Positions 27,170 to 39,735 of a stretch of DNA of 64,000 nt are shown piece after piece (positions within the stretch are counted from its first letter, which is position 1; the number at the start of each line of letters is the position of its first letter). The position numbers and the translations under genes were made by a program. This stretch comes from Sipunculus nudus (lineage: Eukaryota; Annelida; Sipuncula; Golfingiida; Sipunculidae), in NCBI GenBank assembly GCA_026874595.1, contig CM049306.1:109081142-109145141 (forward strand). Direction: 5' to 3'. Under the pieces are notes generated by a model. It was not told the DNA's origin and did no database searches. It was given only the letters and a program-made list of their open reading frames with translations.

Positions 27170-28466
27170 AAACTAGAATACGAGTAGTCTACAAGCAACT
27201 GCGTTTATCTGCCAAAATCAAAGTGGGACGGGTGATTTGAGGCATGGATTGAGTGGCAAGGGGAAATAGAGTGAGGTGTGTTGCATAACAGCCTGGATGT
27301 CTGCAGCTGAAATGTGTATGTAAGTTGGGCCACCTACCACAAAATCCAGAAAGCTGTCCAAGTTGTATACAAATGCAAAATTTTAAGCAGATAATTCAAA
27401 CCACTACTTGTATATAAGTGATTTTATCCCACAGCAGACAAACAGAAGGACGCTGTGCAGAAATGGTGGCAGGTGGCGCCACAAATTTTGTTTATGATTA
27501 AGAGCTATGTGAGATCTATACATATGCAAAATTTCAGGGGGATATGTCAAACCAGTCCTGAGATATAAGCCTGAATGTCTGCAGCGTATACATAAATGTA
27601 GGTGGCGCCACCTGCAACAAAATCCAGAAAGCTATCCAAGATGAATAAACCTGCAAAATTTAAGGCAGATATGTCAAACCACTGCCGAGATATGTGATTT
27701 TATCCCAAGGCAAACAAACAGACGGAAGCTGTGCAAAAATGGTTGCAGGAGGCGCCACCAGTTTAGCGTATGATAGAGAGCTATGTGAGATGTATAAACA
27801 TGCAAAGTTTTGCCCAATCTGTCAAATGGTTCCTGAGATATGAGCTTAGATGTCTGCAGCATAAATGTGAATATAGGTGGCGCCACTTGTCATAAAATAA
27901 AGAAAGCTGTCAAGGATGTATTAACCTGCAAAATTTCAGGTGGATGAGTGAAACCACTGCCGAGATATGAGTAATTTTATCCCGAGGCGGATGAACAAAT
28001 GGACGCTGTGCAAAAATGGTTGCAGGTGGCACCACCAGTTTTGCGTATGATGAAATGCTATGTGAGATCTATACACATGCAAACTTTTGGCCAAATCAGC
28101 CAAACGGTTCCCGAGATATAAGCCTGAATGTCTGCAGTGTATACATAAATGTGGGTGGCGCCACCTGTCATAAAATCAAGAAAGCTTTCCAAGATGTATA
28201 AACCTGCAAAATTTTAGGCAGATATGTCAAACCACTGCCGAGATATAAGTGATTTTATCCCCTGGCAAACAAACAGTCGGACGCTGTGCAAAAATGGTTG
28301 CAGGTGTTGCCACCATTTTTAGTGTATGTTATTAAGCTATCCAAGTGATACATTTGTACAAAATTTTTAGCCTGATCGGTCAAACGGTTCCCGAGATATG
28401 TGGGTTTATGTCTGGAAACAGACACACTGGACGCTGGGCGGAGAGGAAAGGTCAGAGGTCAACCAA
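27170..28466 (+). mobile_element. Family H1 element, copy 2 (3' truncated)
   Basis: It starts with AACTAGAATACGAGTAGTCT as other H1 copies do. The core holds about eight palindrome-bearing monomers. It stops after GGTCAGAGGTCAACC, where copy 3 begins with its own left end, so the 3' hairpin is missing. Confidence 0.6.
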
Positions 28467-29400
28467 AAACTAGAATACGGGTAGTCGACAAGCGACTACT
28501 TGTATCCGCCTAAATCAGAGTGGAACGGGTGAAGTGTTGCATATCAGCATGGATGTCTGCAGCCAAATTGTGTATGTAGGTTGCGCTACCTACCAAAAAA
28601 TCCAGAAAGCCGTCCAAGTTGTATACATATGCAAAATTTAAGGCAGATAAGTCAAACCACTATATTGTATATGAGTGATTTTTGCCCTTGGCAGACAAAC
28701 AGATGGACGCTGTGCAAAAAAGGGTAGCAGGTGGCGCCACCAGTTTAGCGTATGGTAAAGAGCTTTGTGAGAACTATACACATGCAAAATTTTGGCCCAA
28801 TTGGTCAAACGGTTCCCTAGATATGAGCTTGGATGTCTGCAGCGTAAACTTGATTGTAGGTGGCGCCACCTGTCATAAAATCAGAAAAGCTATCCAGGAT
28901 GTATAAGCATGCAGAATTTCAGGTGAATTAGTCAAACCACTGCAGAGATATGAGTGATTTTAACCCAAGGCAGACGAACAGCTGGACACTGTGCAAACAT
29001 GGTTGCAGGTGGCGCCATCATTTTTTGTGTATGTTATAAAGCTCTCCAAGGGCTACATTTGTGCAAAAAAATTTTCCTGATCAATCAAACGGTTCCTGAG
29101 ATATGAGCTTGGATGTCTGCAGCGTAAACATGAATGTAGGTGGCGCCACCTGTCATAAAATCAGAAAAGCTATCCAGGATGTATACGCATGCCAAATTTC
29201 AGGTGAATTAGTCAAGTCACTGCAGAGATATGAGTGATTTTAACCCAAGGCAGACAAACAGATGGACACTGTACAAACATGGTTGCAGGTAGCGGCACCA
29301 TTTTTGGTGTATGTTATAAAGCTCTCCAAGGGCTACATTTGTGCAAAAGAATTTTCCTGATCGGTCAAACGGTTCCCAAGATATGAGCTTGGATGTCTGC

Positions 29401-29960
29401 AGCGTCAACGTGAATGTAGGTGGCGCCACCTGTCATAAAATCAGATAAGCTATCCAGGATGTATACGCATGCCAAATTTCAGGTGAATTAGTCAAGTCAC
29501 TGCAGAGATATGAGTGATTTTAACCCAAGGCAGACGAACAGATGGACACTGTGCAAACATGGTTGCAGGTGGCGCCACCATTTTTGGTGTATGTTATAAA
29601 GCTCTCCAAGGGCTACATTTGTGCAAAAGAATTTTCCTTATCGGTCAAACGGTTCCCGAGATATGAGCTTGGATGTCTGCAGCGTCAACGTGAATGTAGG
29701 TGGCGCCACCTGTCATAAAATCAGATAAGCTATCCAGGATGTATACGCATGCCAAATTTCAGGTGAATTAGTCAAGTCACTGCAGAGATATGAGTGATTT
29801 TAACCCAAGGCAGACGAACAGATGGACACTGTGCAAACATGGTTGCAGGTGGCGCCACCATTTTTGGTGTATGTTATAAAGCTCTCCAAGGGCTACATTT
29901 GTGCAAAAGAATTTTCCTTATCGGTCAAACGGTTCCCGAGATATGAGCTTGGATGTCTGC
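29401..29960 (+). repeat. Two sequence-identical 280-bp tandem units
   Basis: Bases 29401-29680 and 29681-29960 read the same at every position I compared. Each unit holds two GGTGGCGCCACC palindromes about 148 and 132 bp apart, so it is itself a dimer of related half-units. Identity points to very recent expansion or gene conversion. Confidence 0.85.
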
Positions 29961-30392
29961 AGCGTCAACGTGAATGTAGGTGGCGCCACCTGTCATAAAA
30001 TCAGAAAAGCTATCCAGGATGTTTGCGCATGCCGAATTTCAGGTGAATTAGTCAAGTCACTGCAGAGATATGAGTGATTTTAACCCAAGGCAGACGAACA
30101 GATGGACACTGTGCAAACATGGTTGCAGGTGGCGCCACCATTTTTGGTGTATGTTATAAAGCTCTCCGAGGGCTACATTTGTGCAAAAAAATTTTCCTGA
30201 TCGGTCAAACGGTTCCCGAGATATGTGGGTTTATGTGTGGAAACAGACGCACAAACGGACGCAGAGCGCAGAGGAAAGGTCAGAGGTCAAAACAAAATCG
30301 GGGCGCAGCAGTTCACATGTGACCCGAACATAATCCCGGGTTTCGGAAAATTCCGCCCAGCGGTTACGGAGGAGTTCTCCGGACACCTACGA

Positions 30393-30432
<40 letters not shown>
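30393..30432 (+). repeat. (CGG)n microsatellite, about 13 units
   Basis: An uninterrupted GCG/CGG trinucleotide run inside the 3' part of H1 copy 3. Copy 1 has only a short GGCGGCGGCGG at the same place, so the run expanded within the element. Confidence 0.9.
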
Positions 30433-30433
<1 letters not shown>

Positions 30434-30481
30434 CCAGCTGAAAACATAGTATCCGCAAAACTCTGTTTTGGCGGATACAAT

Positions 30482-30930
30482 GAGGACGCAACAGTTCTCA
30501 TGTGACCCGATCATAATTCTGAATTTGAAAAAAATTCTGCCCAGTGGTTACGGAGGAGTTTTTGGGAAACCTAAGCGGCAGTGGCGGTCGCAGCGGCAGG
30601 AGCGTCCCACTGAAAACATAGTTTCCACAAAGAGATATATATATATGCCCAATGTCAGACTGATATGTCAAACCCCTCCTGTGAAATAAGCAGGGCCATT
30701 CACTGTGCAAAAATTATTGTAGGTGGCACCAATAGTCTTGTACACTATAAAGCTACCCGATATGTATAAACATGCCCAATTTTACGCTGATGTATCAAAC
30801 TCCTCTGTAGAAATAAGCAGGCGTATACACTGCAAAAGTCAATGTAGGTGGCACCACCTGTCTTGTAAATGAGAATACCATCAAAGATGCATAGACAGGT
30901 CAAAATATCAGGCCAATACATCAAACTTCC
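30482..30930 (+). repeat. Second H1-like 3' tail and degenerate GGTGG-CACC monomers
   Basis: A diverged repeat of the preceding tail (GGACGCAACAGTTCTCATGT, then GGTTACGGAGGAGTTT) ends near 30640 without a hairpin. Three monomers of about 125 bp follow, with GTAGGTGGCACCA and ATGCCCAATTTTA motifs. Confidence 0.6.
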
Positions 30931-30999
30931 CCAGAGTTTGAAGCACTGGGCTGACGAGGCTTAGGTGAGTAAGGCAGTTGCCTACAAGTGAACTGTGAC

Positions 31000-31335
31000 A
31001 AATTTCTGCCTCAAGCTACTACACTGAGTGAACTCTTGACCTGCACCTTGCTAGACTGAGTGAACTTTTGACCTGTACTTGGCTGCACTGAGAAAACTCT
31101 TGACCTGATGCATAATCTGACACAGTTGGCAGTCTGCCAAAGCTATAAATAGATCCAGGCTGAACTTTTGTGCCAAAATCTGATGCAGTGAGCAGTCTGC
31201 CAAAGCTATAAATAGAATGCAGCTACTGCACTGAGTGAACTCTTGACCTATACCTGGCTGCACTTCTTCCAATCCAGGCACTTTGCCAAAACTATTTATA
31301 GAGCTGACATCATCTTGGCTAATGGCAAACATCAA
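31000..31335 (+). repeat. Short imperfect repeats (CTGCACTGAGTGAACTCTTG)
   Basis: CACTGAGTGAACTCTTGACC-type strings occur four or five times, and GCAGTCTGCCAAAGCTATAA twice, at irregular spacing. No recognised element. Confidence 0.6.
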
Positions 31336-31949
31336 GGCACTGGCAATCTACCAATGGTAAACCAAGTGCTGCCATCTGTAGTTTTTCTGTACACAAAAGT
31401 GGTCCCTACTTGAAATAACTTTGAAATTAATTTTCCCAATACAAAATGCTTTACAGCTGACTTTTTATAAAACAGAAATCAAGAATATATGTAAAATTAT
31501 TACAGATGCATACTGAATGCAAAATTAAAATACAGATATATCTTATTGATGGCAAATTCTTGAATTCAGTTAAGTAGGGATACCAATAACTTATAATCCA
31601 TGTAGTTGTATTTATATAGCCACGGAGAGCTGAATGTCCATGAATATCCCATTGCCTGGTATGATGAATAACTTAAGTCATAAATCTAATTTTTTTTTTT
31701 AATTTTAAAAAAACTTTCTTGTCAATATTAACCAAAGATAACCTGAAATCTAAATGTCTAGTGGCATGATGTTATAGATGCTGATAAACTGGTGCCAGGC
31801 TAGATTTAACAGCATCCCACAGCTAACATATATGGTAAAATGACTCAATTCAATCTCCATAATTCAGCCAAAAATCATTCATGTGGAACCATTAATGACA
31901 ATTATTATAAGAATTATTGTAGGGATTATTCTTGTAAAATATTTAACAA

Positions 31950-32866
31950 ACTGGCTTCAGCAGCAACAGTCGAAAAACGATAGCAGGTTTATAACTCATA
32001 CAGGTAGATACAGCAAACTGGCTAAGTTCAGCTTCCCGTAACTTAGCCAAAAAGCACTGAACCAAAACCACTTGAACAAACTTGAATTATCAACATTTGA
32101 GGATAATTAATGTGTGAGATTTAAGAAATTGGCCCAGTGGTTTTTGAGAAGAAGATCTTTGTAGCCACTGAACTAAAATGGGCTGTTATTGCATATGACT
32201 AAATTCAGCTTCCCATAACTTAGCCAAAAGTCACTGAACAGAGACCATTTGAACAAACTTCAGAAAGCACTACCCTAGGATTATTTCTGTGCGATATTAA
32301 ACATTTTGGCCATATGGTTTCAGAGAAGAAGTTTTTTGTAGCCCTCAGTGTGATAAAGGCGCTGATGACCCCGTACAAAAAAAGCCAATGTAGGTGGCGC
32401 CACCAATACTTCAATTTCAGATATGACCTATGTGACCAATATTGGCATAAAATTTGGTGATGATAGCTCCAGCCGTTTCTGAGATTTAAATTTTAAAAAG
32501 CTTTTTTAGACAGATGACAAAGTTCAACCTCCTGTAACTTGGCCAAAAATCTCCGAACTGGAAGCATTTGAACAAACTTAAGAGACTGTTCCAGGGATCA
32601 TTTCTGTGAAATATAGGACAATTTGGCTAGACAGTTTCGGAGAAAAAGATTTTTAAAGTTTTTTTAGCTTTTTCCCTATAAAATCTAAGAAAATGCAGTA
32701 AAAGAAAAAATAAACAAAATCTGATATAGTTTTTTGGATGACTGATTATTTGCAAAAACCTTGGTGATGCTAGCTCCTGCCATCTTTGAGATAGCTATGG
32801 TTAACGTACAGACTACGCACGACGCACGACAGACGATGCCGCACCATCGCATAAGCTCACATGTTT
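31950..32866 (+). repeat. Repeats with AACTTAGCCAAAAA motif and terminal hairpin-like end
   Basis: TTCAGCTTCCCGTAACTTAG and variants recur near 32022, 32205 and 32525. GTAGGTGGCGCCACCAATAC at 32391 recurs at 39546 with about 190 bp of following similarity. The end carries ACGCACGACGCACGACAGAC and GATGCCGCACCATCGC. Confidence 0.55.
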
Positions 32867-32869
32867 GCT

Positions 32870-33823
32870 AAAATAAAATAAGGTACTGATTTTAAATTTT
32901 TGCTAACAATTTAAAAATTTTTTAAAATTCAGATCTAGTTTTGGGTTAACAGTTCAATCTTGATTATACAAAGAACTTTATATCCCTGAACAAAAAAGTC
33001 TCTTAGCTTCAACAATTATCATGTAAAGTGAGTAAATATCTTTCCTGATTTTTTTTACAAAATGAATTATTGTCAGGCCTATAACTTCAAGAAATTACAC
33101 AATTTATCTATCCATCTTCTATATACAACTTAAAACTCTCCTCTCTGTTTATCCCTGCAAACCCAACAGAAATGGGCCATGACAGTCAGACAGTTTTGCT
33201 ATCAACAGCCAGATGCCCTAACTTACAGAATGCCCACCAATTTGGCCTTTCCACTTGCACACAATTGGATTCCTGGCAGCATCACATGAAAGGTCTGTCA
33301 AACAACATCACACAGCTCTCCACCACACCAATGCTGACCTTCACCTTGGCCCATTAACACAAAGACAAACAACTGATTCTGTATAGAGCACCAGACATTG
33401 CTACCTTACAGGTCTGGGAATACACTACGTGGCAATATACCCTTCCTCTGCAACTGGACCCAACAGGTCCCCATTTTCCAGTACTGACCTAATTTCTGGC
33501 ATGTACATAGAAAATATATAAAGGAATATTTAGGCCAAAGAGGAACAAAACAGCTCTTGTAGTTTAGATATAAGGCAGTCTTGAAGTGTAGCAATATTTT
33601 TTTATGGAAAATTGAGGTCCTTCCTTAATTTCTCGCAGGAACAAAGTCACACTGACCAAGTTCTGGGTTTGTAAGGAGAACTTAGGAACATCTAATGGTA
33701 TTGTGAATCTTGTATTTGTAGGTCCAATGGTTTTGAAATATACAGTGTTAAAGGATGGATGGCCAGACGACAGAAAATGAACCATGGCTATTGCTCAGGA
33801 GACTTAAAGTCAGCTGAGCAAAA
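32870..33823 (+). mobile_element. H3 fragment with an internal insertion
   Basis: The left segment (ACAAAATGAATTATTGTCAGG region) and the right segment (TGAGGTCCTTCCTTAATTTC to GTCAGCTGAGC) match H3. Roughly 33100-33480 is unlike other copies and looks inserted. The 3' terminus is at about 33823. Confidence 0.5.
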
Positions 33824-34816
33824 ATATACAAACATTTAGATTTGCATCCATATTTGAATCCAGATTATGTCCAAAATTTTATCAACTTTACAAAGACATA
33901 CATATATGTATCTCCACAAAGTTTCACTGAGATCAATCAAAACTTTTCGAGGTATGTTTAACTCAGACAACCTACGAACCAGACAGACAGTCAATACCGG
34001 TACTACCTGTGGAGAAAACACAACCTCTGTCTAACCTTCAACCTGGTCATGGCAATACACTTAAACCTGTATTGATAAATTTAAAAAAACTCCTGTGGTA
34101 ACAGAAATCTCAGAAAAAATTGTTTTTCTCTCTTAAACTTCCTGAGGATTAATAATGCAATACCATGATTTTCCTGTTCATCATTTTAAAATACTCTTTA
34201 TTCAACAATATACTGATACTATTCATAATATAGTGTATCATTTCCTGAAAAGCTCTTAATGTATACCACAACATGAAGTTATATGATGTCTACAATCAGT
34301 TTTGATGCTGAAGACTGGCAGTCAGTGCTGAAATATTTATGACTTGCTGCCATAAAACTTGTAACCTCAGCTGAAGTTACTGGACCAGCTATAGGTGATG
34401 AAACTCCCAGTCTAGAATATGGTATACAGTCAAGCCAACTTATTGTCATGTTGGTGGTGCATGCATAAATTATGATAGTAACAGGGATGTGACATTATGC
34501 AGGCTTCAACATCGATGTCCTATTGAGTCATAGAATAAGCGTCATGTCTCAAATGATATCAAATAAATCGTCAATAAAAAGGAAACAGAAACATATATGA
34601 ACAATTTTTTGCACAATAGCATATCACAATAACTGACAAATTCCGACTTGCCAGCAGAAAGAGATGTAGCGTCTGGGTCATGAGGTAAACTGTCTGGAAA
34701 TATGCAGCACAGTTATAACGTTATAGGCAAACTATTTTACTAGATAATTCTTTCACTGACTATTGCACCTTACTTTCTGGATATCTTATAAATGACTCAA
34801 ACTTTCATTGTCGTCT

Positions 34817-35080
34817 TTATGATAAGACCGTTTGGGGAGCGGGCACCGTCATACCATTGTCAACTTTTTTTAGCTTCACCGTGAATGAGGTTTTGGACCA
34901 GGTATATTTCCTCCAGTGCTTACAAGATGTCCAGCTTTTCGTGGACCCTTTAAGGGAATTTCCAGTCGTAAGCAACCTTAGAGCTCGTGCTTCATAACAT
35001 CTCAGCAAAACGTCAATGAGGTGTAAACTGCGGCTTTCAAAGGCCAGGAGTTCATTATGTATGATAAGTGAACCAAACAT
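34817..35080 (-). other. Unassigned minus-strand open stretch, candidate 5' exon
   Basis: An 87-codon frame starts with ATG at 35080 in locally GC-richer, low-copy DNA. It reads MFGSLIIHNELLAFESRS near the start and I do not recognise it. A possible donor, CTT|GTAAGC, lies within it on the minus strand, and an inverted CCAAT-like motif lies just upstream near 35230. It could be a 5' UTR or first exon of the minus-strand kinase gene about 24 kb away, another gene, or chance. Confidence 0.2.
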
Positions 35081-35342
35081 CGCCCTCGTTAACGTACAAA
35101 GAAACGCAATGATCTAGATGACCGTGGTATCTTAAGACGTTAATTAGCTTATTGACAGGGAGTGACCCGCATGCACCACTGCACGCTGCAGCACACAGAT
35201 GGGAGATGGGATCATTTGATACGCCTGACCAATTACAGGCTCTTGGCCTCGTTGATCAACATGTCAGCGTTTGATGTGATATTAACTGCGAACTAGTATC
35301 AGTGATAAGGGTTCCAAACATGAAAATAAACGGGATTATGAC

Positions 35343-37605
35343 CAGGGTTGGGGCCGATGTACTCAGTACTCATGTACTCATGTACTCGAGTACATATTTT
35401 CATGTACTCATGTGTACTCAGTACTCGTACAATTTTTTTGTACTTGTACTTGTACTCGAGTACAGTAAAAAATACCCTGTACTCTTGAGTACAATCTGAG
35501 TACATCTGAGTACTTTTTCAAAAGAAACATGCAATTCATGTATATTGTATTAATTTATTAAAAGCCAAAGTTACAGTCTAACAATGTTCAGTCACATGAA
35601 CACTCTAAAAGTTAACTTTAGAGTCAACAGTGCACAGCTGTATCCTTAGAGATGGCATTCTCCCTAAATGTCAGTAGAAAATGATCATCCCACTGCTTCT
35701 ACACATTGTTGTTACATCACCCACTGAAACACCCCTGCAAAACCTTGTTAATAACTGGCTGTAACTGTCTTACTTATTCATGTAGTGTAATGAAGAGTAT
35801 TATATAAAAAAGAATGGCCACCTAAATTTTAATTATAATGAATTTCAAATGTATTTATCATGAATTACCTACTGAATTGTTTTGGGAGTTTAAAGTTATG
35901 AATGTGTGCTTGGTAAACAGGTGTGTTTCAGTTTACTTGCTTACTCTGAGCAGTTCCAGTGAGCATGTCTTGTTGTTCCAGTGAGTAGTTCATGCTCAAA
36001 GATTCTGACCGTTGTTACTGACAATGCCAGTAATATGATCAAGGCATTTGTGAGGCTACCAGGATTCGGATGTATTGACACCTCTGGTCAGGAGAGTGAT
36101 GGTTGCAGTGATGAGGACACAGGCAGTGATAGTGATAGTGAGGACACTGTGCAGGACATGGATGCTAATGTGTATGAACACCTCCCTACACAACGGATCT
36201 CGTGTTTTGCCCACACTGTGCAGCTGACTGTTCATGACGGACTGAAACAAACTGGAGCTCAGCTAAGCAATTGTAAAGGCAGCCAAAATTGTGTCCTTTG
36301 CCAGGAGATCAACCCATGCCACAGATATCCTTGAGGGAGAGAAGAGGTTGCAAGCTGCCAATGCAACCCGATGGAACAGCCAGTTACAAATGATAAGGTC
36401 GATCCTAAGTGTTCCCTCTGACAAACTGGACTTGTTAGATACAGTACACCTGACACACTATGAGCGGAACTGTCTCAGAGACCTGTGTGAGGTCCTTAAG
36501 CCATTCGAAGATGCAACAATCTTTGTGCAGCAGGAAAACACAGTTTCATCAAGCTTTGTTGTGCCCTGTGTACGTGGACTGAAACACAAAATTAATAAGA
36601 TTTCCTCAAAATTCAATAGCAAACTGGTGCTGGCCCTACAAGATTCTGTACAGAAGAGACTCTCCCCATTTGAAGAGACTGAACAATATATTCTGGCTGC
36701 AGTGCTTGATCCCAGATTTACGCTTAAATGGACAAATAATGACAAGGAGCGTGCTGCCATCAAAGAGAAGTTAATTACCCAGGCCAACTCCATCAACATG
36801 CAGTCCACTGAGACTGCTGAGGATGTCACTTCTCCAGCAGCAAAGCGTCGTGGTTTGGAACCATCTGATGACCTGTTTGATTTTATGGGTGAAGCTGCAT
36901 CCACTCTCTCCCCTGCAAAGTCTCCTGCAGTCAGAGAGGCTACAGAATACCTCTCCCAGCCTTGTACAGATAGACACAGTGACCCTCTCCAGTACTGGAA
37001 GGGAAAGCAGGGTAATCTCCCACGTTTGGCTCAGCTCGCCTGTAGGTTTCTCTGTGTACCTGCATCTTCTGCACCAGTGGAGAGACTTTAGCATTGGGGA
37101 AAAGTTTTTCGGCCAGAGCGGTGTCAGCTGAGTGACAGCACCTTTGAACAGTTGATGTTCATTCATAGTAATGGGATCTAAGCCTGACAGTGACAGTTTT
37201 TCTCCATGAACTGTGTATCCCACATATTTCACATGTTAATTTCATGTCTTAAAACCAGTTTTAGTTTTTTAAATGACATCTGCACCTTTACAACGTGGCC
37301 AAAGAGATTCTGAGACTTTTTATATTTTATAGTTTGTCAATATTGCCTCCAAACATTGATGTATTTAATTAAACAAATGTTTTAAAGGGAGTACCGATGT
37401 TGTTTTTCTTTAAGAATGAAAACTGTACTTGTACTTGTACTCGAGTACATTTTAATGTACTTGTACTTGTACTTGAGTACATTCAAAATTTGAGTACTCG
37501 TACATAATTTATGACAATATTCCATGATATTAAATGGTGAGATTAACCATTGTTTATAAAGGAAATGGTTTGGGAATTCAGATTTATGTGACAATAAACG
37601 GGATT
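35343..37605. mobile_element. Degenerate hAT transposon body with TACTCGAGTAC subterminal repeats
   Basis: The transposase remnant is bracketed by dense TGTACTCGAGTAC / TACTTGTACTC repeats at about 35360-35512 and 37424-37505, typical of hAT subterminal binding sites. The left side starts with CAGGGTTGGGG at 35343, like a hAT terminus. No matching inverted end was found on the right, so the right border is uncertain. A 13-bp sequence AATAAACGGGATT occurs just outside both sides (35325 and 37593). Confidence 0.55.
35981..37175 (+). pseudogene. hAT-superfamily transposase remnant (ZBED-like), frameshifted
   Basis: Two overlapping frames (35981-36334 and 36291-37091) hold pieces in the order of a hAT transposase: a VVTDNASNM motif of the RNase-H-like core, an ISCFAHTVQLTV block, an acidic insert, ANATRWNSQLQM, LKPFEDATIFVQ, AVLDPRFTLKW, and at the C-terminus ACRFLCVPASSAPVERL of the dimerisation domain. 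The match shifts frame near 36280 and again near 37090, where a stop replaces the expected continuation and the rest (FFGQSGVS-like, then another frame) follows for about 80 bp. No N-terminal BED zinc finger was found. The copy is dead. Confidence 0.85.
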
Positions 37606-38637
37606 TTCTATTAACCAATATGACACAAAGTGGGCTTGACTGTACATGTAAATGCTCTCTACAGCAGGGCTGGTTAAAGGTAAACCTTGCTTTTAATAGC
37701 ATGGTAAATACCTCAAATGACAAATGAGTGGACAATAACAGGAAATGGAGAATTAAAACAAGTCAAAATAAATAACAACAGTCTATATATCAACAATATT
37801 CATTAGTTTTGTTTCCTATATGTTAGTACTATTACCATTATTTTATCCTTGTATGGGTCTCTTAAGGTTATCCTGACTGACTTCTGAAAAACTGGCAGGA
37901 TAATAATTTTCATAGTGCCTTCAGCTTCTTGACCTTTCACCAAATTTATTTATTTTTTTAGAGGTCAAGAAGTTAAGTTTTTTAAGGTATCACTACTTAG
38001 CTGATCCATACTACTGATGTAATTACATAAATGTTTTACTGGATATTAGCTGACATGAATGTTAACAGACTGATGATCTTAATGAGGCTGACATATGAAC
38101 TGCTTCTAACACAACTGGGAGTAAACAGACAGATAAAACAAAGCTTTTCTCCATAAGGTATCATAGCATCTAAACAGTCTGTATCCTAACATGATCTGAG
38201 GACATGTATCAAATATTTGTTTTGATAAATCCTTACAGTACACACAGTTTTTTTTAAATCTAGCTCCTCGTTCACCAGTATATGCTACTTACGCAGTGGT
38301 TATACACTGCAGTTGTTTCAGACTTTCACTTTAACCCTTTGTTTTGCACAGCCAGTTTTACAGGGTCTATACACAGAGTATTTCCAATATAACTAATAGG
38401 AATTAGTTATATTAAATCATCTGTAAACAAATCATAAAGAATCAAGGCAACATTCATCCAGACAAAAATTATGACAAGGCCTACAGGCCTGAAGCAAACC
38501 TGTGCAAAGTTAAGGAGCATGAATGGAGGTTTATTTTTAAAATTTAATATTGATCCTCTTAAGTCCTGCATATCTACATTAGTCATGATGATTTCAGCAA
38601 AAAGGACGTTTCCTACCTGCAAGTAGGACATTTTAAA
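37606..38637. other. No gene recognised
   Basis: AT-rich DNA between the hAT remnant and H1 copy 4. No splice-supported open frame. Confidence 0.5.
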
Positions 38638-39130
38638 ACCAGAATATGGGTAGTCGACAAGCAACTATGTGTATCCGCAGAAATCAGAGTAGGACGGGTG
38701 AAGTGAGGCATGGATTAAGTGGCAAGGGGATTAGAGTGAGGTGTTTTGCATATGAGCTTGCATGTCTGCAGAGTAAACGTGAATGTAGGTGGCGCCACCT
38801 GTCATAAAATCGAGAAAGCTGTCCAGGATGTATAAACCTGCAAAATTTCAGGTGGAAAAGTCAAACCACTGCTGGGATATGAGTGATATTATCCCAAGGC
38901 AGATGAACAGGTGGACTCTGTGCAAAAATGGTTGCAGGTGGCGCCACCATTTTTAGTGTATGTTATGAAGCTATCAAAGGGCTACATTTGTGCAAAATTT
39001 TTAGCCTGATCGGTCAAACGATTCCAAGATATGTGGGTTTATATGTGGAAACAGACGCATAAATGGACGCTGAGCAGCGAGGAAAGGTCAGAGGTCAACC
39101 AAAATTGAGGGCGCAGCAGTTCACATGACC
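38638..39130 (+). mobile_element. Family H1 element, copy 4 (short core)
   Basis: The left end is AACCAGAATATGGGTAGTCG with GTATCCGC. It has two palindrome-bearing monomers, then the GGTCAGAGGTCAACC tail and GCGCAGCAGTTCACATG. The terminal hairpin is not visible. The flank near 38470 shares ACAAGGCCTACAGGCCT with the left flank of copy 2 near 26980. Confidence 0.6.
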
Positions 39131-39535
39131 TGATGATAAACCTGATTCGCTAAAATGCAAACCAAGTTTTTTCAAACAGTTGAAAGATATAGTTCCAATA
39201 ATCTGGGAATTCTGCATCCAGACATCTAGACACATTGTCTAGACACCCACCAGAGCCAGGTCAGTTGCGATGGTGATGTCTGGACCCCACCTGTTTGTAC
39301 TGAGAGACCTCTTGACATGGCTGCTGAAACTCAGCATGTTGTCAAATCTGTTTTCAAACACAGAAAGCCTTTTTCAATTGGCTACAATGCTTTTTTAAAG
39401 CTGTATTAACCCAATCTATTCTTATAAAACTGGCAGAACCCTAATATAAAATAATTCTTGTAAAGTTTAAACCAATCAGCTTAACAGTTTTATCAAAAAT
39501 CAGTGTATAAGCTAGAAGAGTTTAAAATTACATAA

Positions 39536-39735
39536 AAACACGTCAATGTAGGTGGCGCCACCAATACCTCAATTTCAGATATGACATATGTGACAAACAT
39601 TGGTATAAAATTTGGTGATTATAGCTCTAGCCGTTTCTGAGATTTTAATTTTAGTGTGTTTTTTTGGACAGATGACTAAGTTCAGCCTCCTGTAACTCAG
39701 CCAAAAATCTCCGAAATGGAACCATTCTGACACAG
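39536..39735 (+). repeat. Dispersed copy of the 32380-32575 repeat
   Basis: It shares GTAGGTGGCGCCACCAATAC, ATTTCAGATATGAC, GCCGTTTCTGAGAT and CCTGTAACT-AGCCAAAAATC in the same order. Presumably one half-monomer of a larger element. Confidence 0.6.

Larger units (their letters stand above)
28467..30481 (+). mobile_element. Family H1 element, copy 3, expanded core and intact 3' hairpin
   Basis: The left end is AACTAGAATACGGGTAGTCG with GTATCCGCC nearby. The core includes five 280-bp tandem units (anchor GCTCTCCAAG at 29041, 29321, 29601, 29881, and GCTCTCCGAG at 30161). A (CGG)n run lies at 30393-30432, and a terminal hairpin at 30449-30478 pairs GTATCCGC-AAAAC with GTTTTGGCGGATAC. No coding capacity; the frames that appear open are repeat artefacts. 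Confidence 0.7.

Noticed and set aside
30225-30514. Poly-Gly / poly-Pro frames
   Set aside because: They are translations of the (CGG)n run inside H1 copy 3.
36458-37232. 148- and 153-codon minus-strand frames
   Set aside because: They are antisense shadows of the hAT transposase remnant.
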